Shown here one piece after another: positions 1-6,700 of a DNA stretch of 12,091 bases. The stretch is from Chloroflexota bacterium (GTDB lineage Bacteria > Chloroflexota > UBA6077 > CF-72), in the NCBI GenBank assembly GCA_019247135.1, contig JAFAPL010001055.1, positions 1 through 12,091 on the forward strand, written 5' to 3'. Position 1 is the first letter of the stretch; each line of letters opens with the position of its first letter. The translations under genes were made by a program, and so were the position numbers. The notes below the pieces were generated by a model. The model was not told the DNA's origin. It saw only the letters and a program-made list of their open reading frames with translations, and did not search any database.

Positions 1-2167
1 CCGAGCGTGGCGGCCGCGGCGCTTCACGACGTGCAGTCGGGGGCGGCGCCGCCGCCGTACGAAACGCACGCGCCGCGAGCTCGCGCGCCTGCTCGCGCGT
101 GAGTGGCGGCCCCTCGCGGGCCGTGCGCGAGGAGAGCCACGAGCCCGAGCTCGACGAGCCGCCACGGCCCGCGCCGGGGGCATGCGTCACCAGCGCCAGT
201 GACTGCGGCACGTCCACCAGAAACCGCGAAGGTGTGTTGACGGAGGACGAGCCGTAGGTGGTGCGGCGGAACGCGTACACAAGGTAGAGCGAACGCATCG
301 CGCGAGTAATGCCGACGTAGAACAGCCGCCGCTCCTCCTCCAGCTCACGCGAATCGCCGCCCTCGATCGAGCGCTGGTGCGGCAAGACGCCTTCTTCGAG
401 TCCGACCAGAAACACGATCGGAAACTCCAGTCCTTTGGCCGCGTGCAGCGTGATAAGGGTGACCGCATCGCCGCTGCCACCCTCGTCGAGCTGATCGACG
501 TCCTGCACCAGCGACACGTCTTCCAGGAACACCGACAACGCGTTTTCGGACGAAAGCTCATCGTAAGCCTGGGCTTTGGCCTGTAACTGGAGGACGTTGG
601 CCCAGCGGTCGTCGCCTTCTTCGGTGCCGTCCTGAACGTAGCCGGCGTAGCCAGTCCCCTGCAGCAGCGCGTCGATGAGCTCCTGGACCGTCCGTTCGTG
701 CAGTGACGCCCGCAGCGGCTCGACGATGTCTACAAATGCACCGATCAATTCACGTGTACGAGGACCGAAAGCGGCGGCCACGTCTTTGTCGGACTCGTCG
801 AAGCGAAGGCGCGCGACCCGTAGCAGAACTTCGTAGAGCGCAACATTGTGCGCTTCGGCCCAGCGCGTCACGTCCTGAATCGTCTTCTGGCCGATGCCGC
901 GCGGCGGCAAATTGATGATGCGCAGCAAGCTGACGGTGTCCGCCGGGTTCTGGAGTACCCGCAAGTACGCCAGAACGTCTTTGACTTCTCTTCGTTCGTA
1001 AAAGCGCACGCCACCGACCAGTCGGTACGGTAGGCTCGCGCGAACGAACGCATCTTCCAGCACGCGTGACTGCGCATTGGTGCGATACAGGATCCCGAAC
1101 GAGTTCAGCGGCACACGTTGTGATCTGTGGAGGCGTTCGATCTCGCGCACGACGAACAGGGCCTCGTCCTGCTCGTTGTAGGCTTCATGAACGGTAACGG
1201 GCAGGCCGGCATCGTTATCCGTCCACAGGTTCTTTTGTTTGCGCAGCGTGTTGGAGGCGATCACCGCTCTGGCGACTTTCAAGATGGTTTCAGTCGAGCG
1301 ATAGTTCTGCTCCAGGACGACAATCCTGAGATCGGGGAAGTCTTTTTCAAAGTTCAGGATGTTGCGGATATCCGCGGAGCGCCAGGAGTAAATTGACTGG
1401 TCCTCGTCGCCGACCACGCACAGGTTTCTACTCCGATTGGTGAGGAGCTTGACGATCTCGTATTGTGCGATGTTGGTGTCCTGGAACTCGTCCACCATCA
1501 CGTAGTGGAACCGGTTCTGATAAATCTCCAGCACCTCTGGAGCTTCGCGAAAGAGCTGAACGGTCACGCCGAGCAGGTCGTCGAAATCAAGCGCGTTGTT
1601 CCGCTCCAGGAGATCGTTGTAGCGGCGATACACACGCGCGACGGTTTCCTGCCACTGACCCTGGGCTTCGCGTCCGAAAGCGTCGGCGCTCATCAGCTCA
1701 CTTTTAGCGTGTGAAATTGAGCTCAAAATCGCGCGCGGCGAGGTGCGTTTGTCGTCGAGCTCGAGCTCTTTGAGCACCTGTTTGACGACATCCATCTGGT
1801 CGTTGTCGTCGTAAATCGCGAAACCGGGGTCGCGTCCGAGGTGTTTGATGTCGCGGCGCAGCCAACGCGCACAGTTCGCGTGGAAGGTTCCCACGGCCAG
1901 CCCGCGCGCGGTTTCCGGACCCACCAGCGTCTCGAGCCGTTCGCGCAATTCGCGCGCGGCCTTGTTGGTAAACGTGACCGCGAGAATGCGCGACGGATAA
2001 ATGTCTTTCGCGTCCAGCAAATACGCGATGCGATGCACGATCACACGGGTTTTGCCCGAGCCCGGTCCAGCCAGGATCAGTAGCGGTCCGTCCACGTGCG
2101 AGGCGGCTTCACGCTGATGTGGATTGAGACCATTGAGCATGCGCTCGGTCGGGGTACCCGTGACCAT
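1..2167 (-). CDS. pcrA: ATP-dependent DNA helicase PcrA/UvrD (3' end outside window)
   Basis: Superfamily 1A 3'-to-5' DNA helicase, acting in excision repair, replication restart and clearing recombinase from DNA. The frame is open for 722 residues from ATG 2167 and leaves the window without a stop. Visible motifs: Q-motif LNPHQREA (about 14-21), Walker A GPGSGKT (34-40), TFTNKAA (65-71), DEFQDTN Walker B (226-232), GDEDQSIYSWRSA (253-265), QNYRS (287-291), LITLHAAKGLEF (571-582) and EEERRLFYVGITRA (610-623). After residue 660 comes a Gly/Ser-rich, then Ala/Arg/Pro-rich tail. The short C-terminal domain usual in PcrA is not seen and may lie beyond the edge. ATG 2167 is chosen because it gives the normal short lead-in and sits 8 nt after a TACACT -10-like box; ATG 2140 is possible. 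There is no Shine-Dalgarno. PcrA versus UvrD naming is by overall likeness only. Confidence 0.96.
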   Translation of the reverse strand, partial: MVTGTPTERMLNGLNPHQREAASHVDGPLLILAGPGSGKTRVIVHRIAYLLDAKDIYPSRILAVTFTNKAARELRERLETLVGPETARGLAVGTFHANCARWLRRDIKHLGRDPGFAIYDDNDQMDVVKQVLKELELDDKRTSPRAILSSISHAKSELMSADAFGREAQGQWQETVARVYRRYNDLLERNNALDFDDLLGVTVQLFREAPEVLEIYQNRFHYVMVDEFQDTNIAQYEIVKLLTNRSRNLCVVGDEDQSIYSWRSADIRNILNFEKDFPDLRIVVLEQNYRSTETILKVARAVIASNTLRKQKNLWTDNDAGLPVTVHEAYNEQDEALFVVREIERLHRSQRVPLNSFGILYRTNAQSRVLEDAFVRASLPYRLVGGVRFYERREVKDVLAYLRVLQNPADTVSLLRIINLPPRGIGQKTIQDVTRWAEAHNVALYEVLLRVARLRFDESDKDVAAAFGPRTRELIGAFVDIVEPLRASLHERTVQELIDALLQGTGYAGYVQDGTEEGDDRWANVLQLQAKAQAYDELSSENALSVFLEDVSLVQDVDQLDEGGSGDAVTLITLHAAKGLEFPIVFLVGLEEGVLPHQRSIEGGDSRELEEERRLFYVGITRAMRSLYLVYAFRRTTYGSSSVNTPSRFLVDVPQSLALVTHAPGAGRGGSSSSGSWLSSRTAREGPPLTREQARELAARAFRTAAAPPPTARREAPRPPRS

Positions 2168-2191
2168 TGCGCAGGAGTGTACGCTGGGTCC
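2168..2191. promoter_or_regulatory. Divergent promoter with overlapping -10 boxes (pcrA / aminotransferase)
   Basis: The whole gap between the two divergent start codons is 24 bp. On the plus strand TACGCT (2180-2185) lies 6 nt before ATG 2192. On the minus strand TACACT (2181-2176) lies 8 nt before ATG 2167. Both fit TANNNT and share the central TA step, so AGTGTACGCT (2176-2185) is nearly palindromic (8 of 10). Spacing puts both transcript starts at or next to the start codons, implying leaderless messages. An AGGAG at 2173-2177 is 14 nt from ATG 2192, too far to be a convincing ribosome site. I see no good -35 either way. Confidence 0.6.
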
Positions 2192-3325
2192 ATGTCGATG
2201 GGCAGCGCAATTCAGTTCAACTTCGGACCTGGTAATCCCGACCCGGGCGTGTTCCCCTCGCGCGACCTCGCCGCCGCCGCGCAACGTGTCATCGAACGGT
2301 CAGGCACCGAGCTCGCGCATTACCCGGACCAACGTGGCTTGCCAGCCTTGCGAGAGTTGCTGCAGGCGCGCTTCGAGCACAGCCACGGCGTGCGTCCGCC
2401 CGTCGATCACATCGTCATGACCAATGGCGCCATGCAGGGCCTCCAGCTGGCCGCCCAGGCGCTGGCGCGTCCGGGTGACCCCGTCATCCTCGAAGAGTTC
2501 GAGTACGGCGGCACCATCCGCGTGTTCAAACAGCACGGGCTGCGCCTGGTAGGCGCGCCGCTGGATGACCATGGCATGATCGTCGATGCGCTGCCCGCGT
2601 TGATCGAGCAGCACAAGCCGGCGTTCATCTACACGACGGCTAGCTACCAGAACCCGACTGGCACGTCACTGCCGCGTGAGCGACGGGAACAGTTGGTCTC
2701 GATTGCGCGTCGGTACCACCTCCCGATCGTCGAGGACGACACGTACGCAGACATCAGCTTCGAGCCGCAGCTGGAGAAAGCCGTGTACGCGCTCGCCGAG
2801 CCGGGCGAGGTGATGTACATCGCGTCGCTCTCGAAGATCCTCGGGCCTGGTCTGCGGCTCGGCTACTTCATCGCGCCCGAGCCGTTGCTCGGACGGATCA
2901 TGCCGTGGAAGACGGACGGCGGCACGTCCGCGCTCTCCCAGATGATCGCCGCCGAGTATTTCTCAGAGAACCTGTGGACACACATGCTCGATGCGGCGAA
3001 CGCGGTGAAAGAAAAGCGGAACGTGCTCCTCGACGCCCTCGAGACAGAGTTCAGCGGGTTGGCCATGCATTGGACGCGGCCTGATGGCGGTCTGTTCCTG
3101 TGGGTGCGGCTGCCACCAGAGGTCGATCGCGTGCGCTTGTTCGAGCTGGCGCAGGCGCGAGGCATCCAGTATTCGACGGGCCAGGCTTTTCACTCGGGTG
3201 GTGAAGACGTGCCCTACCTGCGACTGGCGTTCGGCTGGATCGAGAAAGACAAGATCGCCGAGGGCGTGCGTCAGCTGGCCGAGTGTCTGCGTGTGGCAAT
3301 GCCGGCGACCGCCGCGGCGCGGTAG
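2192..3325 (+). CDS. PLP-dependent aminotransferase, class I/II (fold type I, LysN/MocR-aminotransferase-like)
   Basis: Cytosolic pyridoxal-phosphate aminotransferase of 377 residues. It most resembles the free-standing members of the 2-aminoadipate/aromatic aminotransferase group related to the C-terminal half of MocR regulators. Seen: substrate-binding N-terminus FNFGPGNPDPGVFP (9-22), YPDQRGLPALRE (44-54), TNGAMQGLQL (77-86), ASYQNPTG (150-157, with the cofactor-contacting Asn154), EDDTY (181-185, Asp182 to the pyridine nitrogen and Tyr185), and the Schiff-base lysine Lys215 in SLSKILGPGLRLGY with Arg222 for the phosphate. There is no N-terminal GntR domain, so it is an enzyme rather than a regulator. 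ATG 2192 is preferred because the conserved region begins just after it and a TACGCT box lies 6 nt upstream; ATG 2198 is also possible. The amino donor cannot be told from sequence. It converges on the broken LysE gene. Confidence 0.93.
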   Translation: MSMGSAIQFNFGPGNPDPGVFPSRDLAAAAQRVIERSGTELAHYPDQRGLPALRELLQARFEHSHGVRPPVDHIVMTNGAMQGLQLAAQALARPGDPVILEEFEYGGTIRVFKQHGLRLVGAPLDDHGMIVDALPALIEQHKPAFIYTTASYQNPTGTSLPRERREQLVSIARRYHLPIVEDDTYADISFEPQLEKAVYALAEPGEVMYIASLSKILGPGLRLGYFIAPEPLLGRIMPWKTDGGTSALSQMIAAEYFSENLWTHMLDAANAVKEKRNVLLDALETEFSGLAMHWTRPDGGLFLWVRLPPEVDRVRLFELAQARGIQYSTGQAFHSGGEDVPYLRLAFGWIEKDKIAEGVRQLAECLRVAMPATAAAR

Positions 3326-3330
3326 TTGAT

Positions 3331-3344
3331 TGCCGGGCTCGGCA
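3331..3344. terminator. Short hairpin between convergent genes
   Basis: TGCCG-GGCT-CGGCA forms a 5-bp stem with a 4-nt loop in the 27-bp gap between the convergent aminotransferase and LysE remnant. Its position suits a two-way terminator, but there is no T-run on either strand and so short a GC-rich stem could be chance. Confidence 0.3.
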
Positions 3345-3352
3345 GGTGCTCG

Positions 3353-3798
3353 CTAGGGGTTTGGGCGGCCGATGAGGACGAAGCCATACACCGCCAGCAG
3401 GGCACTCGCACCGAGGAGGATCCCGCGATAGATCCGTTGCGAGAGCAGGCCTATCCAGCGGTGTAGCGCCAACGCGAGGCCGACGTTCGAGCCGACGATA
3501 GTCGCGTAATACCCGAGCAGGAAGGCGGCGACGGCGGGCCAGCCCACGACGCGGGCTTGCGTCGTTGTCGGGCCGCCAAGCATCGAGATCGCGGGCACGA
3601 CCGTCGGCGGGAGGTCGCTGAAGACGGTCACCGCGATCAGCACGATAGGGCCATCGGCCAGCAGCGGCCCGGCGGCGACAGCGCACCACGGAGCCAGCCG
3701 CTTTTGAGTGTTTCGGTTGCGACCAGCGTCAGCACCGGGCCCGGACTGATGCCGGCCACGAAGCCGATCCCAGCGCCGAGCACGAGAAATGTCAGCAC
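3353..3798 (-). pseudogene. LysE-family amino-acid/metabolite exporter, frameshifted and internally deleted
   Basis: Membrane protein of the LysE/RhtB translocator family, which normally exports amino acids or related metabolites. From GTG 3798 the frame gives a typical first helix and signature, FLVLGAGIGFVAGISPGPVL, through KSGWLRGA. The family sequence then continues in another frame as VAAGPLLADGPIVL, so a frameshift lies near 3677-3684. After helix 3 (ISMLGG) the protein jumps straight to GPTTTQARVVGWPAVAAFLLGYY. The middle block usual in the family (LGW..LR, then the NLL.P region before helix 4) is absent, about 50-60 residues, with the junction near 3570-3578. The repaired length would be about 148 residues against roughly 200. 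The start lies 6 bp after the regulator stop, so the gene was co-transcribed with it. Two lesions make loss of function likely; a single base error could explain only the frameshift. Confidence 0.82.
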
Positions 3799-3804
3799 GG
3801 CGTC

Positions 3805-6600
3805 TCAGGCGCGCTGTCGCGCAGCCCACACAGCGACCTGGGTGCGGGAGGAGGCGCCCAGCTTTCCCAGGATGCGGCGGACGTGGACCTCGACGGTTGC
3901 TTCAGAGATCACCAGTCGCTCGGCGATCGCGCGGTTACTCAGACCTTCGGCGAGTAGATCGGCCACCTCGCGCTCGCGGCGGGTCAGCAGATCGGTGGAC
4001 GCACCGCCGCGTGAGGTGGACGGGCCGCGGTGCGACGACTCGATGTGTAACCTCAGCGCGCACTCGATCGCATCCTCGAGCGACGCCGATCGTCCTTCCG
4101 CGCATGCCTCCGCGTAGACCGCGTGCGATAGCGCACGGCGGGCACGTTCCAGCACGGCTGTCGCTAGCCCTGCATCCGGCGCGCCCATGTGGCGTCGCGC
4201 GTCGGCTGCAGCCGCGCACAGCCGCGCGGCCATCGCGTGCTCGCCCTCGACGGACGCGACACGGGCGATCTCGTCGAGTGCGTCGGGCACCTGCAGCATG
4301 TGGCGAAGTTCCGTTTGAAGTCGCAGCCCGTGTTGCAGCAAACGCAACGCGGTCTCCAGGTCGCCGCGTTCGCGCGCGACGTTGCCCAGGGCTCTGAGTG
4401 CCTGCGCTGCTCCGTCGCGGTCACCTGCCTCGCGCGCGAGGGCGAGGCTGTCCTCCAGGTGCGTCTGTGCCGCGCGAAGATCACCTTCAGCCAGCTCGAC
4501 CTGACCGAGATCGCGCAGTGAGCCGAGAATTCCGGTGCGATCGCCCATCGCACGGCGCACCTCGAGCGCCTCGACAAAGTACTCGCGCGCCTTGCGCGTG
4601 TCGCCTTTGCCGAGATAGAGGAGCCCCAGCCCACTCACGATGTGGCCGACATAGAAAGGATGATTGTTTCGCGCCACCAGCATGTAGCCCTCCTCGCTGG
4701 CGCGAATGGCGTGTTCGGTCTCGCCCTGCAGGCGGGCGACCAGTGCTGCGCACATGAGCGTTGGCCCGAGCCTGACTTCGTCGCCTACCTCACGCAATGC
4801 GCTGACGGCGGCCGCTGACTCGACCTGGGCCGCGAGCAGGTCGCCCTGGTTGGCAAGGTGCGTGGCCACGATGCCGCGCATCTCGGCCGCATCCGCAACA
4901 GCGCCGAGGCTGTCCGCAAGCGCGAGCCCTGCCTGTGCCAGCCGCAGCCCCTCGACGTAGTCGCCCTGAAACAGGGCGAGCGTCGAGTCCAGCGTCAGGG
5001 TCCAGGCGATTTCCAGCGACGGCGGCGCATCGAACTCAGCCAGTGTGCCGCGTAAGGCGCTGCCCCACCGCCGACCTTCGCTCGGCAGGCCGTTGATCAA
5101 CCAGTAGCGATACAGCTGGAGCACGAGCCGTAGCCCGCGCTCCGCAACGGCCGGAGTGCGCGCCGCCCATTCGAGCGCGGCGAGGCAGTTGTCGTACTCG
5201 AGCGCTGCACGCGCCAGCCACGCGGGCTCGTCCGGGCCGCCGTGCACCGGATCCGTTAGCCGCAGGTGCGCGAGCAGCCAGTCGAGGTGACGAGTACGTA
5301 TCGTGGCATCCTCGCCGGAGTCGCGTAGTCGCTCGGTGGCATACTGGCGGAGCGTCTCCAACAGTCGGTAGCGCGCCTCGCCAGCGACCTGCGTGCTCGT
5401 GACCACCAGAGACTTGTCGATCACGCCAGCTAGCGGTTCGATGACCTCCGCCGGTTGAATACCGCCGCCGGTGCAGACAGCGGTAACCGCCTCCAGCCCG
5501 AAATCGGCGGCGAACACGGCCAGGCGGCGGAAGAGCGTCTGCTCCGTATTGGAGAGCAGTGCGTGGCTCCAGTCGATCGTCGCCCGCAAGGTGGTGTGAC
5601 GGTCCGCACGAGTGTGCGGCCGAGCGCGCAGGACGAGCGAGGAGTCGCCCAGGTACCAGCTCATCTGGTCCACGGATAAAAGCCGCGCCCGCGCAGCCGC
5701 GAGCTCGATCGCGAGTGGCAAACCGTCGAGCTGTCGGCACAGGCCGACCACCGCGGCGACGTTGTCAGCGGTCAGCTGGAAATCACGGTTGACGGAAGCG
5801 GCGCGTTCCGCGAAGAGGCGCACGGACTCGGCGGCGGTGAGCTCGCGGTCGCTCGCTTGTGGCGGCGGCATGCCGAGCGGCGGAACACGCCAGGCGACCT
5901 CACCGACGATGCCCAGCGCCTGACGGCTCGTCGCCAGGATGCGCAGTTCATCCGAGGCCGAGAGCAGCGCGTCCACCAGCGTGGACGCGGCCTCCAGGAC
6001 GTGCTCACAGTTGTCCACGAGCAGCAACAGCCGACGCTCGCGCAAGTGCACGCTCAGTGTTTCCACCAGTGGATGGTCGGCTTCCTCGCGCACGCCCAGT
6101 GCCGCCGCAAAGGCCTGCGGCAGAAGCGCGGCATCGATCACCTTGGTCAGGTCGACCATCCGCGCGCCGTCGGCGAATTCCGCTTCGACGTGGTGCGCGA
6201 CCTCCAGCGCCAGCCGCGTTTTGCCAATTCCGCCGGTCCCGACCAGCGTCACCAGTCGATTGCCGCGCAGCAGGCTGACAACATCAGCGACTTCTGGCTC
6301 TCGGCCAATGAAGCTCGAGATCGAGCGTGGCAGCCCGGACGAGCGAGCATCGGTTGACTCGGACGTCGCCAGTGAAACCTGCGCCGCCCTTTCGAGCTCA
6401 CCGCGTTCACGCTCGTCGAGTCCGAGCGCGCCTGCCAGGCTCCAGACCGTGCCTGGACGCGGATGGCCGCGTGCGCCGCGCTCCAGCTCGGCTATGGCTC
6501 GCCGGCTGCGCGAGGCCCGCTCGGCGAGCGCGGCCTGAGTGAGGCCAGCTGCCGCCCGATATCTGCGCAGCAGTTCACCAAACGGCACCGATGTGTACAC
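3805..6600 (-). CDS. XRE-HTH / NB-ARC-like ATPase / TPR / LuxR-HTH transcriptional regulator
   Basis: Large 931-residue signal-integrating regulator. N-terminal Cro/C1-type HTH at about 8-70 (FGELLRRYRAAAGLTQAALAERA...). ATPase at about 95-370 with FIGRE (97-101), Walker A GTGGIGKT (121-128), Walker B LLLLVDN (191-197), ATSRQ (223-227) and GLPLAIELAAARA (293-305). A helical region follows, with TPR-like repeats at about 661-770 (GDTRKAREYFVEAL, GDLRAAQTHLEDSLALA, GDLETALRLLQHGL). A C-terminal LuxR/GerE HTH occupies 871-931 (LTRREREVADLLAEGLSNRAIAERL...). STAND-type regulators of this kind are held off by ADP and switch on and oligomerise when an effector reaches the repeats; the effector here is unknown. 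Start chosen at GTG 6600; GTG 6588 is possible, while GTG 6663 would place promoter-like DNA inside the coding region. The exporter remnant follows after 6 bp and an FAD oxidoreductase diverges upstream, making these the likely targets. DNA-binding domains at both ends are unusual. Confidence 0.92.
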   Translation of the reverse strand: MYTSVPFGELLRRYRAAAGLTQAALAERASRSRRAIAELERGARGHPRPGTVWSLAGALGLDERERGELERAAQVSLATSESTDARSSGLPRSISSFIGREPEVADVVSLLRGNRLVTLVGTGGIGKTRLALEVAHHVEAEFADGARMVDLTKVIDAALLPQAFAAALGVREEADHPLVETLSVHLRERRLLLLVDNCEHVLEAASTLVDALLSASDELRILATSRQALGIVGEVAWRVPPLGMPPPQASDRELTAAESVRLFAERAASVNRDFQLTADNVAAVVGLCRQLDGLPLAIELAAARARLLSVDQMSWYLGDSSLVLRARPHTRADRHTTLRATIDWSHALLSNTEQTLFRRLAVFAADFGLEAVTAVCTGGGIQPAEVIEPLAGVIDKSLVVTSTQVAGEARYRLLETLRQYATERLRDSGEDATIRTRHLDWLLAHLRLTDPVHGGPDEPAWLARAALEYDNCLAALEWAARTPAVAERGLRLVLQLYRYWLINGLPSEGRRWGSALRGTLAEFDAPPSLEIAWTLTLDSTLALFQGDYVEGLRLAQAGLALADSLGAVADAAEMRGIVATHLANQGDLLAAQVESAAAVSALREVGDEVRLGPTLMCAALVARLQGETEHAIRASEEGYMLVARNNHPFYVGHIVSGLGLLYLGKGDTRKAREYFVEALEVRRAMGDRTGILGSLRDLGQVELAEGDLRAAQTHLEDSLALAREAGDRDGAAQALRALGNVARERGDLETALRLLQHGLRLQTELRHMLQVPDALDEIARVASVEGEHAMAARLCAAAADARRHMGAPDAGLATAVLERARRALSHAVYAEACAEGRSASLEDAIECALRLHIESSHRGPSTSRGGASTDLLTRREREVADLLAEGLSNRAIAERLVISEATVEVHVRRILGKLGASSRTQVAVWAARQRA

Positions 6601-6606
6601 GCCCGG

Positions 6607-6624
6607 TTTGTCCCGGTCGACAAA
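6607..6624. promoter_or_regulatory. Inverted repeat, candidate operator of the regulator
   Basis: TTTGTC-CCGGTC-GACAAA has perfect 6-bp arms and a 6-bp spacer. It lies 6 bp upstream of the regulator start GTG 6600, and its right arm overlaps the regulator's likely -10 box by two bases. The placement suits autoregulation, or control of the divergent FAD oxidoreductase, by a dimeric HTH protein, most simply the neighbouring regulator. The binding protein is inferred, not shown. Confidence 0.45.
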
Positions 6625-6628
6625 AGTA
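6623..6628 (-). promoter_or_regulatory. Likely -10 box of the regulator gene
   Basis: On the minus strand TACTTT fits TANNNT and ends 22 nt before GTG 6600, giving a leader of roughly 15 nt. No clear -35 hexamer is seen about 17 bp upstream. No Shine-Dalgarno stands before GTG 6600. Confidence 0.4.
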
Positions 6629-6687
6629 CCTGATGCCGGGGACGCCCAAACAGACCCGCCCACCCGACCATCACCACATCACAACCT

Positions 6688-6693
6688 GGAGGG
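6688..6693 (+). promoter_or_regulatory. Shine-Dalgarno site of the FAD oxidoreductase
   Basis: GGAGGG ends 7 nt before ATG 6701 and fixes that start over the longer open frame upstream. It is the only textbook ribosome binding site in the window; the other well-placed starts sit close behind -10 boxes instead. Confidence 0.75.
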
Positions 6694-6700
6694 CACGCCC

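Noticed and set aside
1717..1726. Perfect 10-bp palindrome TTGAGCTCAA
   Set aside because: It lies inside the pcrA coding sequence, is explained by its codons, and shows no relation to the TTCAACT repeats.
2096..2191. In-frame ATG codons upstream of the aminotransferase, giving a 409-residue protein
   Set aside because: The extension overlaps the pcrA start, reads as pcrA antisense and has no family similarity; the conserved aminotransferase N-terminus starts just after ATG 2192.
3660..3700. Programmed ribosomal frameshift in the LysE gene
   Set aside because: There is no X-XXY-YYZ slippery run or clear stimulatory stem, and the gene also has an internal deletion, so decay or a sequencing error is simpler.
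6601..6663. Longer regulator from GTG 6663
   Set aside because: The extra 21 residues precede the XRE domain and would put the palindrome and -10 box inside the coding region; GTG 6600 fits better.
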